Positions 8,260 through 16,664 are shown, numbered from the stretch's first letter. The stretch is 36,661 nucleotides of DNA from DASQHM01 sp035632095 (GCA_035632095.1 DASQHM010000107.1:1-36661); one strand, 5' to 3'. Notes: generated by a model not told the origin, from the sequence alone. Translations and numbers: made by a program.

Positions 8260-8307
8260 CCAACCTCACCCTGAGCCTTTCGAAGGGTGAGGTTGGTCCG
8301 TCTTTTT
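8260..8307 (+). terminator. REP-like element 2 in inverted orientation, acting as terminator hairpin
   Basis: A perfect 13-bp stem CCAACCTCACCCT (8260-8272) with AGGGTGAGGTTGG (8284-8296) and an 11-base loop is followed by TTTTT (8303-8307). It closes the binding-protein transcription unit. The inner 29 bases (8264-8292) are an inverted copy of the element at 8223-8251 with compensatory stem changes, so a REP element seems to have been recruited as terminator. The T-run overlaps the last codon of the convergent oxidoreductase gene. Confidence 0.7.
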
Positions 8308-11300
8308 ACTCCGCGGCTGAAGCCGCCGGAGCGGACGGTGCGCGGAAGACGGCAAGCAGGTTCGCCTCGCGCGCCTTGGCCTTCTCGATGCTGCGCTCCT
8401 TCACGTGGCCGAAGCCGCGAATATGTTCCGGCAACGACGCGATCTGCAGGGCCAGCGAGTGGTTCTGCGAATTCAACGAGCCCAGCAGCTCGCCGACCAC
8501 GGCGCGATACTCGTCGATGAGCCGCCGCTCCATGCGGCGCTCGGCCGTGTAGCCGAACGGATCGAACTTGCCGCCGCGCAGCCGCTTCAGCTTGGCGAGC
8601 ACGCCGAAGGCCCGGAACACCCAAGGCCCGTAGGCGCGTTTCTGCAACTCGCCGGTCACCGGGTCGCGGTACGCGAACAGCGGCGGGGCCAGATGGAATT
8701 CGAGGGTAAAGTCGCCGTCGAATTGCGCCGCGAGTTTGCGCCGGAATTCGCCGTCCGTATAAAGCCGCGCGACCTCGTACTCGTCCTTGTAGGCCATCAG
8801 CTTGTAGAGCGATGTCGCAACCGCTTCGGCAAGGCCGGTCCGCCCCTTGGCCTTGTCGCGCTCAGCGGCCGTGACCTGATCGACGAAGCGGCGGTAGGTG
8901 TCGGCGTAGGCCGCATCCTGATACGCGGTCAGCAATTCGACCCGGCGCGAGACGATATCGCCCAAGCCCGGCGCGAAATGTTTTTCCTCGCGCATGGCCG
9001 GCTTCGCCGCGCGTTCCACGGCCGCGCGGTCGTGCGCCGCGAGCCTGCCCCAGGCAAGGGTGCGCTTGTTGGTTTCGACGGCGACGCCGTTCAACTCGAT
9101 GGCGCGCTCGATCGAAGCAAGCGAGAGCGGGACCAGGCCCTTTTGCAGGGCGAAGCCCAGCATGAACAGGTTGGTGGCGATGGAATCGCCGAGCAGCGCC
9201 GTGGCGAGGCCCGTGCCGTCGATGAAATCGGCATTCGGTTCGCCGGTCGCCTGGCGGATCGATCGCATCATGCCTTCGGCGTGGAAATCCACGTCGCCGT
9301 CGGAAATGAACGCGGCGGTCGGCGCCACGTAGGAATTCACCACGGCCTTGGTGGTGGCCTGCTCGACGCGGCTCAGCGCCATCGGCCCCGCCGCGACCAC
9401 CATGTCGCAGCCGAGCAGCAAGTTGGCGCCGCCGGCGGCGATGCGCACCGCATGCACGTCTTCCGGCTTCGGCGCCAGGCGAATGTGGCTCATCACCGCG
9501 CCGTTCTTCTGCGACAGGCCGGTGAAGTCGAGCACCGAGCAGCCTTTGCCCTCCAGATGCGCGGCCATGCCGAGCAGCGCGCCGACGGTGATGACGCCGG
9601 TGCCGCCGATGCCGGTGACCAGAATGCCGTAAGGTTCGGTCAGGCTCGCCGGCTTCGGCATCGGCAGCGCCGCGAACGGATCGTCGGCGACCGCGGCGAC
9701 TTTGCGTTCGGCGCGCCGCACCTTGCCGCCGTGCACGGTGACGAAGCTCGGGCAAAAGCCCTTCACGCAGGAGAAGTCCTTGTTGCAGTTCGATTGGTCG
9801 ATCTGCCGTTTGCGCCCAAGCTCGGTTTCGAGCGGCTTGACCGAGACGCAATTGGATTTCTCGGAACAATCGCCGCAGCCCTCGCAGACCGCATCGTTGA
9901 TGAATACCCGCTTCGGCGGATCGGGATAGAGCCCGCGCTTGCGCCGCCGGCGTTTCTCCGCCGCGCAGGTCTGGTCGTACACCAGCACGGTGAGCCCTTT
10001 GATCTCGCGGAGAGCGCGCTGAACCTGATCCAGTTCGTCGCGATGGCGGATTTCCACGCCCGGCGCGAAGTCGGCGCCGACCGGGTACTTGTCCGGCTCG
10101 TCGGTGACGACGACGACCTTCTTGGCGCCTTCCGCCGCGACCTGCCGCGTCACTTCCGGCACGGTGAGCTGGCCTTCGACCGGCTGTCCGCCGGTCATGG
10201 CGACCGCGTCGTTGAACAGGATCTTGTAGGTGATGTTGACGCCGGCCGCCGCCGACGCGCGCACGGCCATCAGGCCGCTGTGGAAATAGGTGCCGTCGCC
10301 CAGGTTCTGGAAGACGTGCGCTTCCTTGGTGAACGGCGCCTGGCCGATCCAGTTCACGCCTTCGCCGCCCATGTGGGTGATCGTCGCGGTGCGCCGGCCC
10401 GGCATGCTGAGCGCCATGCCGTGGCAGCCGATGCCGGCCATGGCGCGGCTGCCTTCGGGCACGTTGGTCGAGGTGTTGTGCGGGCAGCCGGAGCAGAAAT
10501 ACGGGATGCGCGCGGCGCCGGGCGCCGAGCTGCTCTGCCGCTCCTTGCCTTCGAGCCGCGCCAAACGCTGGCGCAGTTCGGGACTCTCGCCGCGCATCTT
10601 CATCAGCCTTCCGGCAATGGCGCGGGCAACTCCGGTCGGATCAACCTCGCCCTCGGTCGGCAACAGGAACCGGCCGTCCTCATCGCGCTTGCCGACGATG
10701 CGGGGGCGCTTGGCCGCATCCATGTTGTAGAGCAGCTTGACGAGCTGATCCTCGATGATCGGGCGCTTTTCCTCGACCACCAGCACCTCGTCCAGGCCCG
10801 CGGCGAAGGCGCGCGCGCCTTCGGGTTCGAGCGGCCAGGTCAGCCCGACCTTGTAGACGCGGATGCCCATCTCCGCCGCCTTGGCGGGTGTGAGGCCGAG
10901 TTCGTCGAGCGCCTGGCGCACGTCGAGATAGGCCTTGCCCGTCGTGACGATGCCGAAGCGGGCGTTCGGCGCATCCAGCACGACGCGGTCGATGCGGTTG
11001 GCGCGTGCGAACGCGGCCACCGCCTGCATTTTCGGTCCGTGCAGGCGCGCCTCCTGCATCATCGGCGGGTCCGGCCAGCGAATGTTGAGCCCGCCCTGGG
11101 GCAGCGTGAAGTCGCTCGGAATCACGATCTTGAGCCGCTCGGGATCCACATGCACCGATGCGCCGCTCTCGACCGCTTCCGATACGGCCTTGAAGCCGAT
11201 CCAGCAGCCGGTGTAGCGCGACATGGCGAAACCGAGCAGGCCGAAATCCAGATACTCCTGCACGTTGGCTGGATTGAGGACCGGGATCATCGCCGCCTGG

Positions 11301-11806
11301 AAGATCTGCTCGCTCTGATGCGGCAGCGTGGAAGACTGGCAGCCGTGGTCGTCGCCGCACACCACGAGCACGCCGCCGTGCTTTGACGAGCCGGCGGCGT
11401 TGCCGTGCTTCAGCGGGTCGGCCGAACGGTCGACGCCCGGGCCCTTGCCGTACCAAATGGCGAACGCGCCATCGACGGTCGCGCCCGGAAACAGGTTTAC
11501 TTGCTGGCTCCCCCAGACCGCGGTCGCTGCCAGGTCTTCGTTCACGCCCGGCTGGAAATGGATGTTGTTGTTGGCGAGGAAGCGTTTCGCGCTCCACAGG
11601 GCGTTGTCGTACATGCCGAGCGGCGATCCGCGGTAGCCAGAAATGAAGCCGCCGGTGTTCAATCCGGCCGCCTTGTCGCGCTGGCGCTGCATCATGGGTA
11701 GTCGCACCAGCGCCTGTATGCCGGTCAGGTAGACCCGGCCGGATTCCCGCGTGTAGCGGTCGTCCAGCGCATAGGCGGTGTCGATCGTTGCAGGGTTGAG
11801 CTGCAT
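8306..11806 (-). CDS. Fused IorAB-type indolepyruvate (2-oxoacid) ferredoxin oxidoreductase
   Basis: This 1166-residue single-chain enzyme oxidatively decarboxylates aryl-pyruvates (such as indolepyruvate) to acyl-CoA with reduction of ferredoxin. The N-terminal pyrimidine-type TPP domain shows GFISGYRGSPLGMYD. The middle TPP-binding domain has FCSGCPHNTST and later GDGTYFHSG. The Cys-rich segment CEGCGDCSEKSNC then CNKDFSCVKGFCPSF is the Fe-S region. The gamma/beta-like domain follows (ILVTGIGGTGVITVG), then a long C-terminal region typical of the alphaproteobacterial fused form. I placed the start at 11806 (MQLNPATID) because AGAGGA lies 8 bases upstream; the frame is open to 11881. It stands alone, convergent with the binding-protein array and divergent from the response regulator. 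The substrate among aromatic or branched 2-oxoacids is inferred only. Confidence 0.9.
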   Translation of the reverse strand: MQLNPATIDTAYALDDRYTRESGRVYLTGIQALVRLPMMQRQRDKAAGLNTGGFISGYRGSPLGMYDNALWSAKRFLANNNIHFQPGVNEDLAATAVWGSQQVNLFPGATVDGAFAIWYGKGPGVDRSADPLKHGNAAGSSKHGGVLVVCGDDHGCQSSTLPHQSEQIFQAAMIPVLNPANVQEYLDFGLLGFAMSRYTGCWIGFKAVSEAVESGASVHVDPERLKIVIPSDFTLPQGGLNIRWPDPPMMQEARLHGPKMQAVAAFARANRIDRVVLDAPNARFGIVTTGKAYLDVRQALDELGLTPAKAAEMGIRVYKVGLTWPLEPEGARAFAAGLDEVLVVEEKRPIIEDQLVKLLYNMDAAKRPRIVGKRDEDGRFLLPTEGEVDPTGVARAIAGRLMKMRGESPELRQRLARLEGKERQSSSAPGAARIPYFCSGCPHNTSTNVPEGSRAMAGIGCHGMALSMPGRRTATITHMGGEGVNWIGQAPFTKEAHVFQNLGDGTYFHSGLMAVRASAAAGVNITYKILFNDAVAMTGGQPVEGQLTVPEVTRQVAAEGAKKVVVVTDEPDKYPVGADFAPGVEIRHRDELDQVQRALREIKGLTVLVYDQTCAAEKRRRRKRGLYPDPPKRVFINDAVCEGCGDCSEKSNCVSVKPLETELGRKRQIDQSNCNKDFSCVKGFCPSFVTVHGGKVRRAERKVAAVADDPFAALPMPKPASLTEPYGILVTGIGGTGVITVGALLGMAAHLEGKGCSVLDFTGLSQKNGAVMSHIRLAPKPEDVHAVRIAAGGANLLLGCDMVVAAGPMALSRVEQATTKAVVNSYVAPTAAFISDGDVDFHAEGMMRSIRQATGEPNADFIDGTGLATALLGDSIATNLFMLGFALQKGLVPLSLASIERAIELNGVAVETNKRTLAWGRLAAHDRAAVERAAKPAMREEKHFAPGLGDIVSRRVELLTAYQDAAYADTYRRFVDQVTAAERDKAKGRTGLAEAVATSLYKLMAYKDEYEVARLYTDGEFRRKLAAQFDGDFTLEFHLAPPLFAYRDPVTGELQKRAYGPWVFRAFGVLAKLKRLRGGKFDPFGYTAERRMERRLIDEYRAVVGELLGSLNSQNHSLALQIASLPEHIRGFGHVKERSIEKAKAREANLLAVFRAPSAPAASAAE

Positions 11807-11892
11807 GGCGGGCGTCCTCTCCGCGCGCAACAGGCGCGCACTAATCTCGGCGGCGCGCCTGAGGTGCGCCGTTTTGGCCAAGTCTAGAGGCC

Positions 11893-11928
11893 GATACCGG
11901 GGCTGACAATGCGGGCCGGCCCGGTATC
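11893..11928. promoter_or_regulatory. Nested inverted repeats over the response-regulator promoter
   Basis: The arms GATACCGGG (11893-11901) and CCCGGTATC (11920-11928) form a perfect 9-bp inverted repeat. Between them lies a perfect 12-base palindrome CGGGCCGGCCCG (11912-11923), which overlaps the right arm. Both overlap the predicted -35/-10 region of the regulator gene, so they are candidates for an operator, possibly autoregulatory, in the divergent gap to the oxidoreductase. Confidence 0.5.
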
Positions 11929-11930
11929 AT
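11903..11930 (+). promoter_or_regulatory. Predicted promoter of the OmpR-type regulator (leaderless geometry)
   Basis: CTGACA (11903-11908) and TATCAT (11925-11930) are 16 bases apart. Only 7 bases separate the -10 box from the ATG at 11938, which places the expected transcription start at or next to the A of the ATG. No Shine-Dalgarno sequence is present. Confidence 0.5.
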
Positions 11931-11937
11931 GGGCGCC

Positions 11938-12618
11938 ATGCGCGTTCTGCTGATCGAGGACGACGGCCAAACGGCGGCCTACGTGATGAAGGGCTTGCGC
12001 GAGGCGGGGCACGCCGTCGACCACGCCGCCGACGGCCGCGAAGGGCTGCATCTGGCGGTCGGCGAACCTTATGACGCCTTGATCGTCGATCGCATGTTGC
12101 CGGGGCTCGACGGCCTCGGCATCGTCCAGGGCTTGCGCAAGGCGGGCAAGACGACCCCGGTTCTGTTCCTCTCCGCCATGGGCGAGGTGGACGATCGCGT
12201 CAAGGGTCTCAAGGCCGGCGGCGACGACTATCTGACCAAGCCCTTCGCCTTCGCCGAGCTGCTGGCCCGGCTCGAGGCGCTGGCGCGCCGCGGCGGCGCG
12301 GAACCGGCGGAAACCCGGCTGAGCTGCGCCGATCTCGAAATGGACTTGCTCGCCCGCACGGTGAAGCGCGCAGGTCAGTCCATCGACCTGCAGCCGCGCG
12401 AGTTCCGTTTGCTCGAGTACCTGCTGCGCAACGCCGGGCAGGTGGTGACCCGCACCATGCTCCTGGAAAAGGTCTGGGACTATCACTTCGACCCGCAGAC
12501 CAACGTGATCGATGTGCATATCAGCCGGCTGCGTCAGAAGATCGATCGCGACTTTTCGCCGCCGCTCATCCACACCGTGCGCGGCGCCGGCTATTGCTTG
12601 CGCTCCGGAGGCGAGTGA
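11938..12618 (+). CDS. OmpR/PhoB-family two-component response regulator
   Basis: This 226-residue regulator has an N-terminal receiver with the acidic pocket E7, D8, D9 (LLIEDDG), phosphoacceptor D51 (ALIVDRMLPGLDG), S79 and K101 (YLTKPF). The C-terminal winged helix of the OmpR type follows (LQPREFRLLEYLLRNAGQ, TNVIDVHISRLRQKID, IHTVRGAGYCL). It resembles the CopR/CzcR/QseB-like subgroup. It presumably receives phosphate from the kinase at 13438-14829; the two are separated only by an opposite-strand oxygenase gene. The chosen start (MRVLLIEDD) is the family-typical one; an ATG three codons upstream exists. Target genes are unknown; the inverted repeats over its own promoter suggest autoregulation. 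Confidence 0.9.
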   Translation: MRVLLIEDDGQTAAYVMKGLREAGHAVDHAADGREGLHLAVGEPYDALIVDRMLPGLDGLGIVQGLRKAGKTTPVLFLSAMGEVDDRVKGLKAGGDDYLTKPFAFAELLARLEALARRGGAEPAETRLSCADLEMDLLARTVKRAGQSIDLQPREFRLLEYLLRNAGQVVTRTMLLEKVWDYHFDPQTNVIDVHISRLRQKIDRDFSPPLIHTVRGAGYCLRSGGE

Positions 12619-12631
12619 CCGAGCGCCGGTT

Positions 12632-13357
12632 TCATGCGGCGTCGTGGAAGATCACACCGAGCGTGAACCGCAATCCCCGCGTGACGCGGCTGACGCCATG
12701 CCGGAGCACCGTCCGATAGGTGCCGCGCGTTCCTGCCGCCGGCCGGTGCCGCGTGGCGAAGATCACGCCCTCGCCGCGCATCAGCGGCACGACCTCCGCC
12801 CGGCTTTGCGCCCGCGGACGCTGCTCGACCAGCACGAACTCGCCGCCCTCGAAATCTGCGCTCCGCTGGGTCAGCGCGATGGTGAGCTGCAGCGGAAACA
12901 CCACGTCGCCGTAGATGTCTTGATGCAGGCAGTTGTAGTCGCCGGCTTCGTAGCGCAACAGCAACGGCGTCGGGCGCTTTTGTCCGGCCTCATGGCAAAT
13001 CCGCAAAAAAGCGCTCAGCTTATCGGGGAACGGCGTCGTGAGGCCGAGCGCCGGCGCCCAGCGCCGTGCGACTGGCGCCAGATGCGGATAAAGCGCCGCC
13101 CGCAAGGTCTGCACCGCTTCGGGCAGCGGCGATGAAAAATACTTGTATTCGCCGCGGCCGAAATTGTGCCGCTGCATCACCACGCGCGACCGGAAACCTT
13201 CGCCGCCGTAGAGCGCGACGAGATCGGCGCATTCCGCCGCCGACAGCAACGGGCCGGTGGTGGCGAAGCCGCGCGCATCCAGATCGGCGGCAATGCCCGA
13301 CCAATCGAGCGCATCGATGCGTTCGGCAAGAGACTGGATCTGCGTGGCGCGGTTCAT
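12632..13357 (-). CDS. 2OG-Fe(II) oxygenase (prolyl 4-hydroxylase-like fold)
   Basis: This 241-residue member of the Fe(II)/2-oxoglutarate dioxygenase superfamily resembles the uncharacterised bacterial group often listed as COG3826. The iron facial triad is visible as H145-x-D147 (YNCLHQDIYGD) and H220 (TVLRHGVSR). The 2-oxoglutarate-binding Arg is R230 (GLRFTLGVIFHD). Other family features are FGRGEYKYF near residues 66-74 and FEGGEFVLVEQRPR near 169-182. The start was set at MNRATQ (13357); the frame is open to 13495, which would overlap the kinase gene. It lies on the opposite strand between a response regulator and its kinase, ending 13 bases from the regulator stop. The substrate is unknown; no signal peptide is seen, so it is probably cytoplasmic. 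Confidence 0.85.
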   Translation of the reverse strand: MNRATQIQSLAERIDALDWSGIAADLDARGFATTGPLLSAAECADLVALYGGEGFRSRVVMQRHNFGRGEYKYFSSPLPEAVQTLRAALYPHLAPVARRWAPALGLTTPFPDKLSAFLRICHEAGQKRPTPLLLRYEAGDYNCLHQDIYGDVVFPLQLTIALTQRSADFEGGEFVLVEQRPRAQSRAEVVPLMRGEGVIFATRHRPAAGTRGTYRTVLRHGVSRVTRGLRFTLGVIFHDAA

Positions 13358-13400
13358 GTCGCCAGCATGATCGATCTTTTTCGGGCCCGCCATCCGCCTA

Positions 13401-13430
13401 TTGCGGCCGATGTCGCGCGGCCCATATTGT
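13401..13430 (+). promoter_or_regulatory. Predicted promoter of the histidine kinase (leaderless geometry)
   Basis: TTGCGG (13401-13406) and TATTGT (13425-13430) are 18 bases apart. The first in-frame ATG (13438) lies 7 bases after the -10 box, the same spacing as for the partner regulator. No Shine-Dalgarno precedes 13438 or the alternative ATG at 13471. Confidence 0.35.
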
Positions 13431-13437
13431 GCGGACG

Positions 13438-14829
13438 ATGCATCGTCTCGCTGTGCTACCGTTCCGCGCCATGACGCCAAGCCCGTTTCGCACATCCGTC
13501 TTCCGGGTGGCCATGGCCTATATGGGCCTGTTCGCGCTTTCCGGCGTTGCTCTGGTCGGCTTCATCTACTGGACGACGACGGCGGTCATCGATTCTCAGG
13601 CCGATGCGACCGTGGATGCGGAGATTGTCGGGCTGGTCGAACAGTACCAACGGGACGGCATCGACGGGTTGGCGCGCTCCATCCGGCTCAGGGTTCAAGG
13701 CATCCGGCCGGAAGGCGGCATCTACTTGCTGACCCAACCGGACTACTCGCTGATCGTCGGGAACCTGCGCGGCTGGCCCAGGCAAGAGCCGAACGCGGAT
13801 GGATGGCTTGAATTTCCGATCGAAGAGCTGAGCCGGCCGAACGCCCCGTCGTCGATCGCGCGCGCCCGCACATTCAAGCTCGCGGGCGATTTTCACCTCC
13901 TGGTCGGGCAGGATTTGACCGAGCGGCGGATCTTTCAGCGGATTGTCGTTCTGTCGCTGGTCGGCGGCCTCGGCGTGGTGCTGGTCTTGGGGCTGGCCGG
14001 CGGCATCGTGACCGGCCGAAACCTGCTGCGCCGGCTCGACGGCATCAACGCCACCAGCGCCGAGATCCTGGCCGGTAGCCTCGATCGCCGCGTTCCGGTC
14101 GGCCGCCGCAACGACGAATTCGACCGCCTGGCCGAAAACCTCAATCAGATGCTGGACCGGATCGAGCGGCTGATGACGGGAATGCGCGAGGTCACCGACA
14201 ACGTCGCGCACGACCTGCGGAGCCCCCTCACGCGATTGCGCGGGCGCCTCGAGTTGCTCTTGCTCGGTCGGCCGGCCGAGAACGAGGACCGGCGCGCCGT
14301 CGAACAGGCGATCGGCGAGGTGGACGATCTGCTTGGCACGTTCAACGCGCTGCTTAGCATCGCGCAGGCGGAAGCGGGTACACCGCGGGCGGGTTTCCAG
14401 CCGCTCGATTTGGCGGACGTCGCGCGCGACGTGGCCGAGCTGTACGAGCCGCTGGCGGAAGCCAAGGGAATTGCCTTCGCAATGGACCTTTCGCCGGGAC
14501 AAGTCGTGCAAGGGGACCGTCATTTACTCAGTCAGGCGCTGGCAAACCTGCTGGACAACGCCGTGAAGTACACCCCGGCGGGCGGGCGCATCGCACTCTC
14601 CGTGACGAAGAACCGCAGCGTCGTCGTGGCCGACACGGGGCCGGGGGTGCCCGAAGCGCTGCGCGGCAAAGTGCTGGAACGCTTCGTGCGCCTCGAACAG
14701 AGCCGCTCGACGTCCGGCAGCGGATTGGGGTTGAGCCTGGTTTCGGCGGTGGCGAAGCTGCATCGGGCCGAATTGGCGCTCGACGACAACCACCCTGGCC
14801 TCAAGGTGACCTTGGCGTTTCCGACATAG
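13438..14829 (+). CDS. Membrane sensor histidine kinase, partner of the OmpR-type regulator
   Basis: This 463-residue kinase has a first membrane helix at about residues 24-44 (AMAYMGLFALSGVALVGF), a periplasmic region of about 120 residues and a second helix at about 168-192. A HAMP domain follows, then the HisKA dimerisation helix with H258 (NVAHDLRSPLTRLRGR). The HATPase domain shows an N-box NLLDNAVKYTP near 370-380, the G1 box ADTGPGVP and the G2 box SGSGLGLSLV. The start is uncertain: ATG 13438 fits the promoter spacing, ATG 13471 gives a more usual short N-terminus. It very likely phosphorylates the regulator at 11938-12618. The periplasmic domain (LTQPDYSLIVGNLRGWP) resembles those of small-sensor kinases of the copper/zinc-type group, but the signal cannot be named. 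Confidence 0.88.
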   Translation: MHRLAVLPFRAMTPSPFRTSVFRVAMAYMGLFALSGVALVGFIYWTTTAVIDSQADATVDAEIVGLVEQYQRDGIDGLARSIRLRVQGIRPEGGIYLLTQPDYSLIVGNLRGWPRQEPNADGWLEFPIEELSRPNAPSSIARARTFKLAGDFHLLVGQDLTERRIFQRIVVLSLVGGLGVVLVLGLAGGIVTGRNLLRRLDGINATSAEILAGSLDRRVPVGRRNDEFDRLAENLNQMLDRIERLMTGMREVTDNVAHDLRSPLTRLRGRLELLLLGRPAENEDRRAVEQAIGEVDDLLGTFNALLSIAQAEAGTPRAGFQPLDLADVARDVAELYEPLAEAKGIAFAMDLSPGQVVQGDRHLLSQALANLLDNAVKYTPAGGRIALSVTKNRSVVVADTGPGVPEALRGKVLERFVRLEQSRSTSGSGLGLSLVSAVAKLHRAELALDDNHPGLKVTLAFPT

Positions 14830-14852
14830 CCGCCGGACATATTCGTCGCCGG

Positions 14853-14896
14853 AAAAATTAGCCGGCGCGGCGAGAGCTCCGACCCGCCGCGCCGGC
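14853..14896 (-). terminator. Rho-independent terminator of the DegP-like gene (minus strand)
   Basis: A perfect 12-bp stem GCCGGCGCGGCG (14861-14872) with CGCCGCGCCGGC (14885-14896) and a 12-base loop is followed, reading on the minus strand, by TAATTTTT (14853-14860). It lies 77 bases past the protease stop. On the plus strand no T-run follows, so it is a weaker stop for the convergent kinase. Confidence 0.75.
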
Positions 14897-14973
14897 CGAC
14901 CTGGACAACATCGCGCTCAGCCGGCGGGGGGCTAAGGCCGTTGCGCGACGTTGCCGAGGTCTTACGAAACCGC

Positions 14974-16497
14974 TCATGAATTCGCCAGCCCCAAGGCCAC
15001 GTAGATGCTGTTGCCGTGTCTGTTGACCAGCAGCAGCGCCGATTTCTTCCCGTTGTGGGCCTCCTGCTTCAGGTGCCCCTTTACCTGCGACGGCGAGGTC
15101 ACGTCGTCGCGGCCCACCTTCTCGATCACGTCGCCCGGTTGCAGGCCTTGCTCCGCCGCCGGTCCGCCGTCCTGCACGCCGACGATGAGCACGCCGCGCA
15201 CCTCTTTCGGCACGTCGAAGCGCTGCCGCGTCGCCTCGTTCAGGGGCGCCAGCGCCAAGCCGTAGGCGTGCGACGATGCGTCGCTGTCGGAATCTTCGTT
15301 GCTCGCAACCTGCTGCTGGTCATCCTTCATCTGGGCGATCGTGGCGTGGAGCGGCACTTCGCGGCCATCGCGCCACACCGTGATGTCGACCGCCGTACCG
15401 GCATGGGTTTCCGCAACGAGGCGCGGCAGATCGTGCATGGCGTCGACCGCCTTGCCGCCGTAAGCCACGATCACGTCGCCTTGGCGCACGCCGGCCTTGG
15501 CCGCGGGCGCGTCCGGCGTCGCGGCGGCGACCAGCGCGCCGCGCGGCTTGTCGAGGCCGAGATTGTCGGCGATTTCCGGAGTCACCTGCTGAATCTGGAC
15601 GCCGAGCCAGCCGCGATCCACCTTGCCGCTGGTCTTCAGCGCGCCGATCACCGGCTTGGCCAGGGTTGCCGGAATGGCGAAACCGACGCCGACGCTGCCG
15701 CCGTTCGGCGAAATAATCGCCGAGTTGATGCCGATGACGCGGCCCTGAATGTCGAACAAGGGTCCGCCGGAATTGCCGCGATTAATCGGCGCGTCGACTT
15801 GCAGGTAGTCGTCGAAGGGGCCGCTGTTCAGGTTGCGGCCGCGCGCCGAGACGATACCCGCGGTCACGGTGCCGCCGAGACCGAACGGATTGCCGACGGC
15901 CACCACCCAGTCGCCGACCTTGGATTTGTCGGAGTCGCCGAACTCGACGTAGGGAAGCGGATGACCTGCGTTGACCTTGAGCAAGGCCAGGTCCGTCTTC
16001 GCATCCCGGCCGACCAGTTTCGCCGGCAATTCCTTGCCGTCGCTCATGATGACTTTGATCGCCGAGGCATTGCCCACCACGTGATTGTTGGTAACCACAT
16101 AGCCGGACGGGTCGATGATGAAGCCCGAGCCGAGCGAGGTCACCTTTTGGGGAGCGCTGCCGCGCTGCTGCTGCTGGAAAAACCGCTTCATAAGATCGTT
16201 GAACGGCGAGCCGGGCGGAAACTGGGGCGCATCGTCGTCCGACATGGCCGTGGCATCGACCTTCTGTGTGGTGGAGACGTTGACCACCGCGGGGGCCACC
16301 CGTTCGACCAGCGGGGCAAAGCTCGCCGGGGCGGCGAAATTCTGCGCGGTCGCAGGCAGCGGGGCTTCGGCGCGGGCGGGAAACTCGCGGCCGGCCCCGA
16401 ACATGGCGAGCGACAGCGCCACGATGGCGGTGGTTGCGAATGCGGCGCGGCGGAGAACCTTGCTCTTCGCGCTGCCAGGTTGGGGAGATGGATTCAT
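14974..16497 (-). CDS. DegP/HtrA-family periplasmic serine protease (Do type)
   Basis: This 507-residue protease/chaperone acts on misfolded envelope proteins. An N-terminal signal anchor (residues about 16-36) is followed by a flexible stretch and the trypsin-like domain with H139 (VVTNNHVVGN), D169 (DAKTDLALLK) and S243 (NRGNSGGPLFD), the complete catalytic triad. A first PDZ domain begins near RGWLGVQIQQVTP and a second near ALAPLNEATRQRFDV. A Q-rich loop (FFQQQQRG) near residue 106 corresponds to the LA loop. The start was set at MNPSPQ (16497), which keeps the signal anchor near the N-terminus; an ATG 16 codons upstream is possible. It faces the two-component kinase, which might sense envelope state, but no functional link is visible. 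Confidence 0.92.
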   Translation of the reverse strand: MNPSPQPGSAKSKVLRRAAFATTAIVALSLAMFGAGREFPARAEAPLPATAQNFAAPASFAPLVERVAPAVVNVSTTQKVDATAMSDDDAPQFPPGSPFNDLMKRFFQQQQRGSAPQKVTSLGSGFIIDPSGYVVTNNHVVGNASAIKVIMSDGKELPAKLVGRDAKTDLALLKVNAGHPLPYVEFGDSDKSKVGDWVVAVGNPFGLGGTVTAGIVSARGRNLNSGPFDDYLQVDAPINRGNSGGPLFDIQGRVIGINSAIISPNGGSVGVGFAIPATLAKPVIGALKTSGKVDRGWLGVQIQQVTPEIADNLGLDKPRGALVAAATPDAPAAKAGVRQGDVIVAYGGKAVDAMHDLPRLVAETHAGTAVDITVWRDGREVPLHATIAQMKDDQQQVASNEDSDSDASSHAYGLALAPLNEATRQRFDVPKEVRGVLIVGVQDGGPAAEQGLQPGDVIEKVGRDDVTSPSQVKGHLKQEAHNGKKSALLLVNRHGNSIYVALGLANS

Positions 16498-16615
16498 CGG
16501 TCGTGCTCCGGGGGAATTCGTCTTTGCGGTAGAAATAGCGGCCAACGCCTAACGGCTGCATGAAGGGCGCATTAAATCTTCGTAATGTTTGCCGTTTGCG
16601 CCGCCCAGGCATGCG

Positions 16616-16644
16616 TTGCGCCTGCGTTTCGCGCTGCCTACTAT
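16616..16644 (+). promoter_or_regulatory. Predicted promoter of the acyl-CoA ligase cluster
   Basis: TTGCGC (16616-16621) and TACTAT (16639-16644) have the ideal 17-base spacing. The ATG at 16665 follows 20 bases after the -10 box, with GGGGGAAG between them as ribosome binding site. Confidence 0.5.
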
Positions 16645-16664
16645 CCGCCGCAGGGGGAAGCGCC

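Noticed and set aside
8405..11386. 993-residue open frame on the plus strand
   Set aside because: It is antisense to the clearly real ferredoxin oxidoreductase gene; the length only reflects lack of stop codons in GC-rich DNA.
15016..16563. 515-residue open frame on the plus strand over the DegP-like gene
   Set aside because: The minus-strand frame carries the whole HtrA catalytic triad and PDZ domains; the plus frame has no domain.
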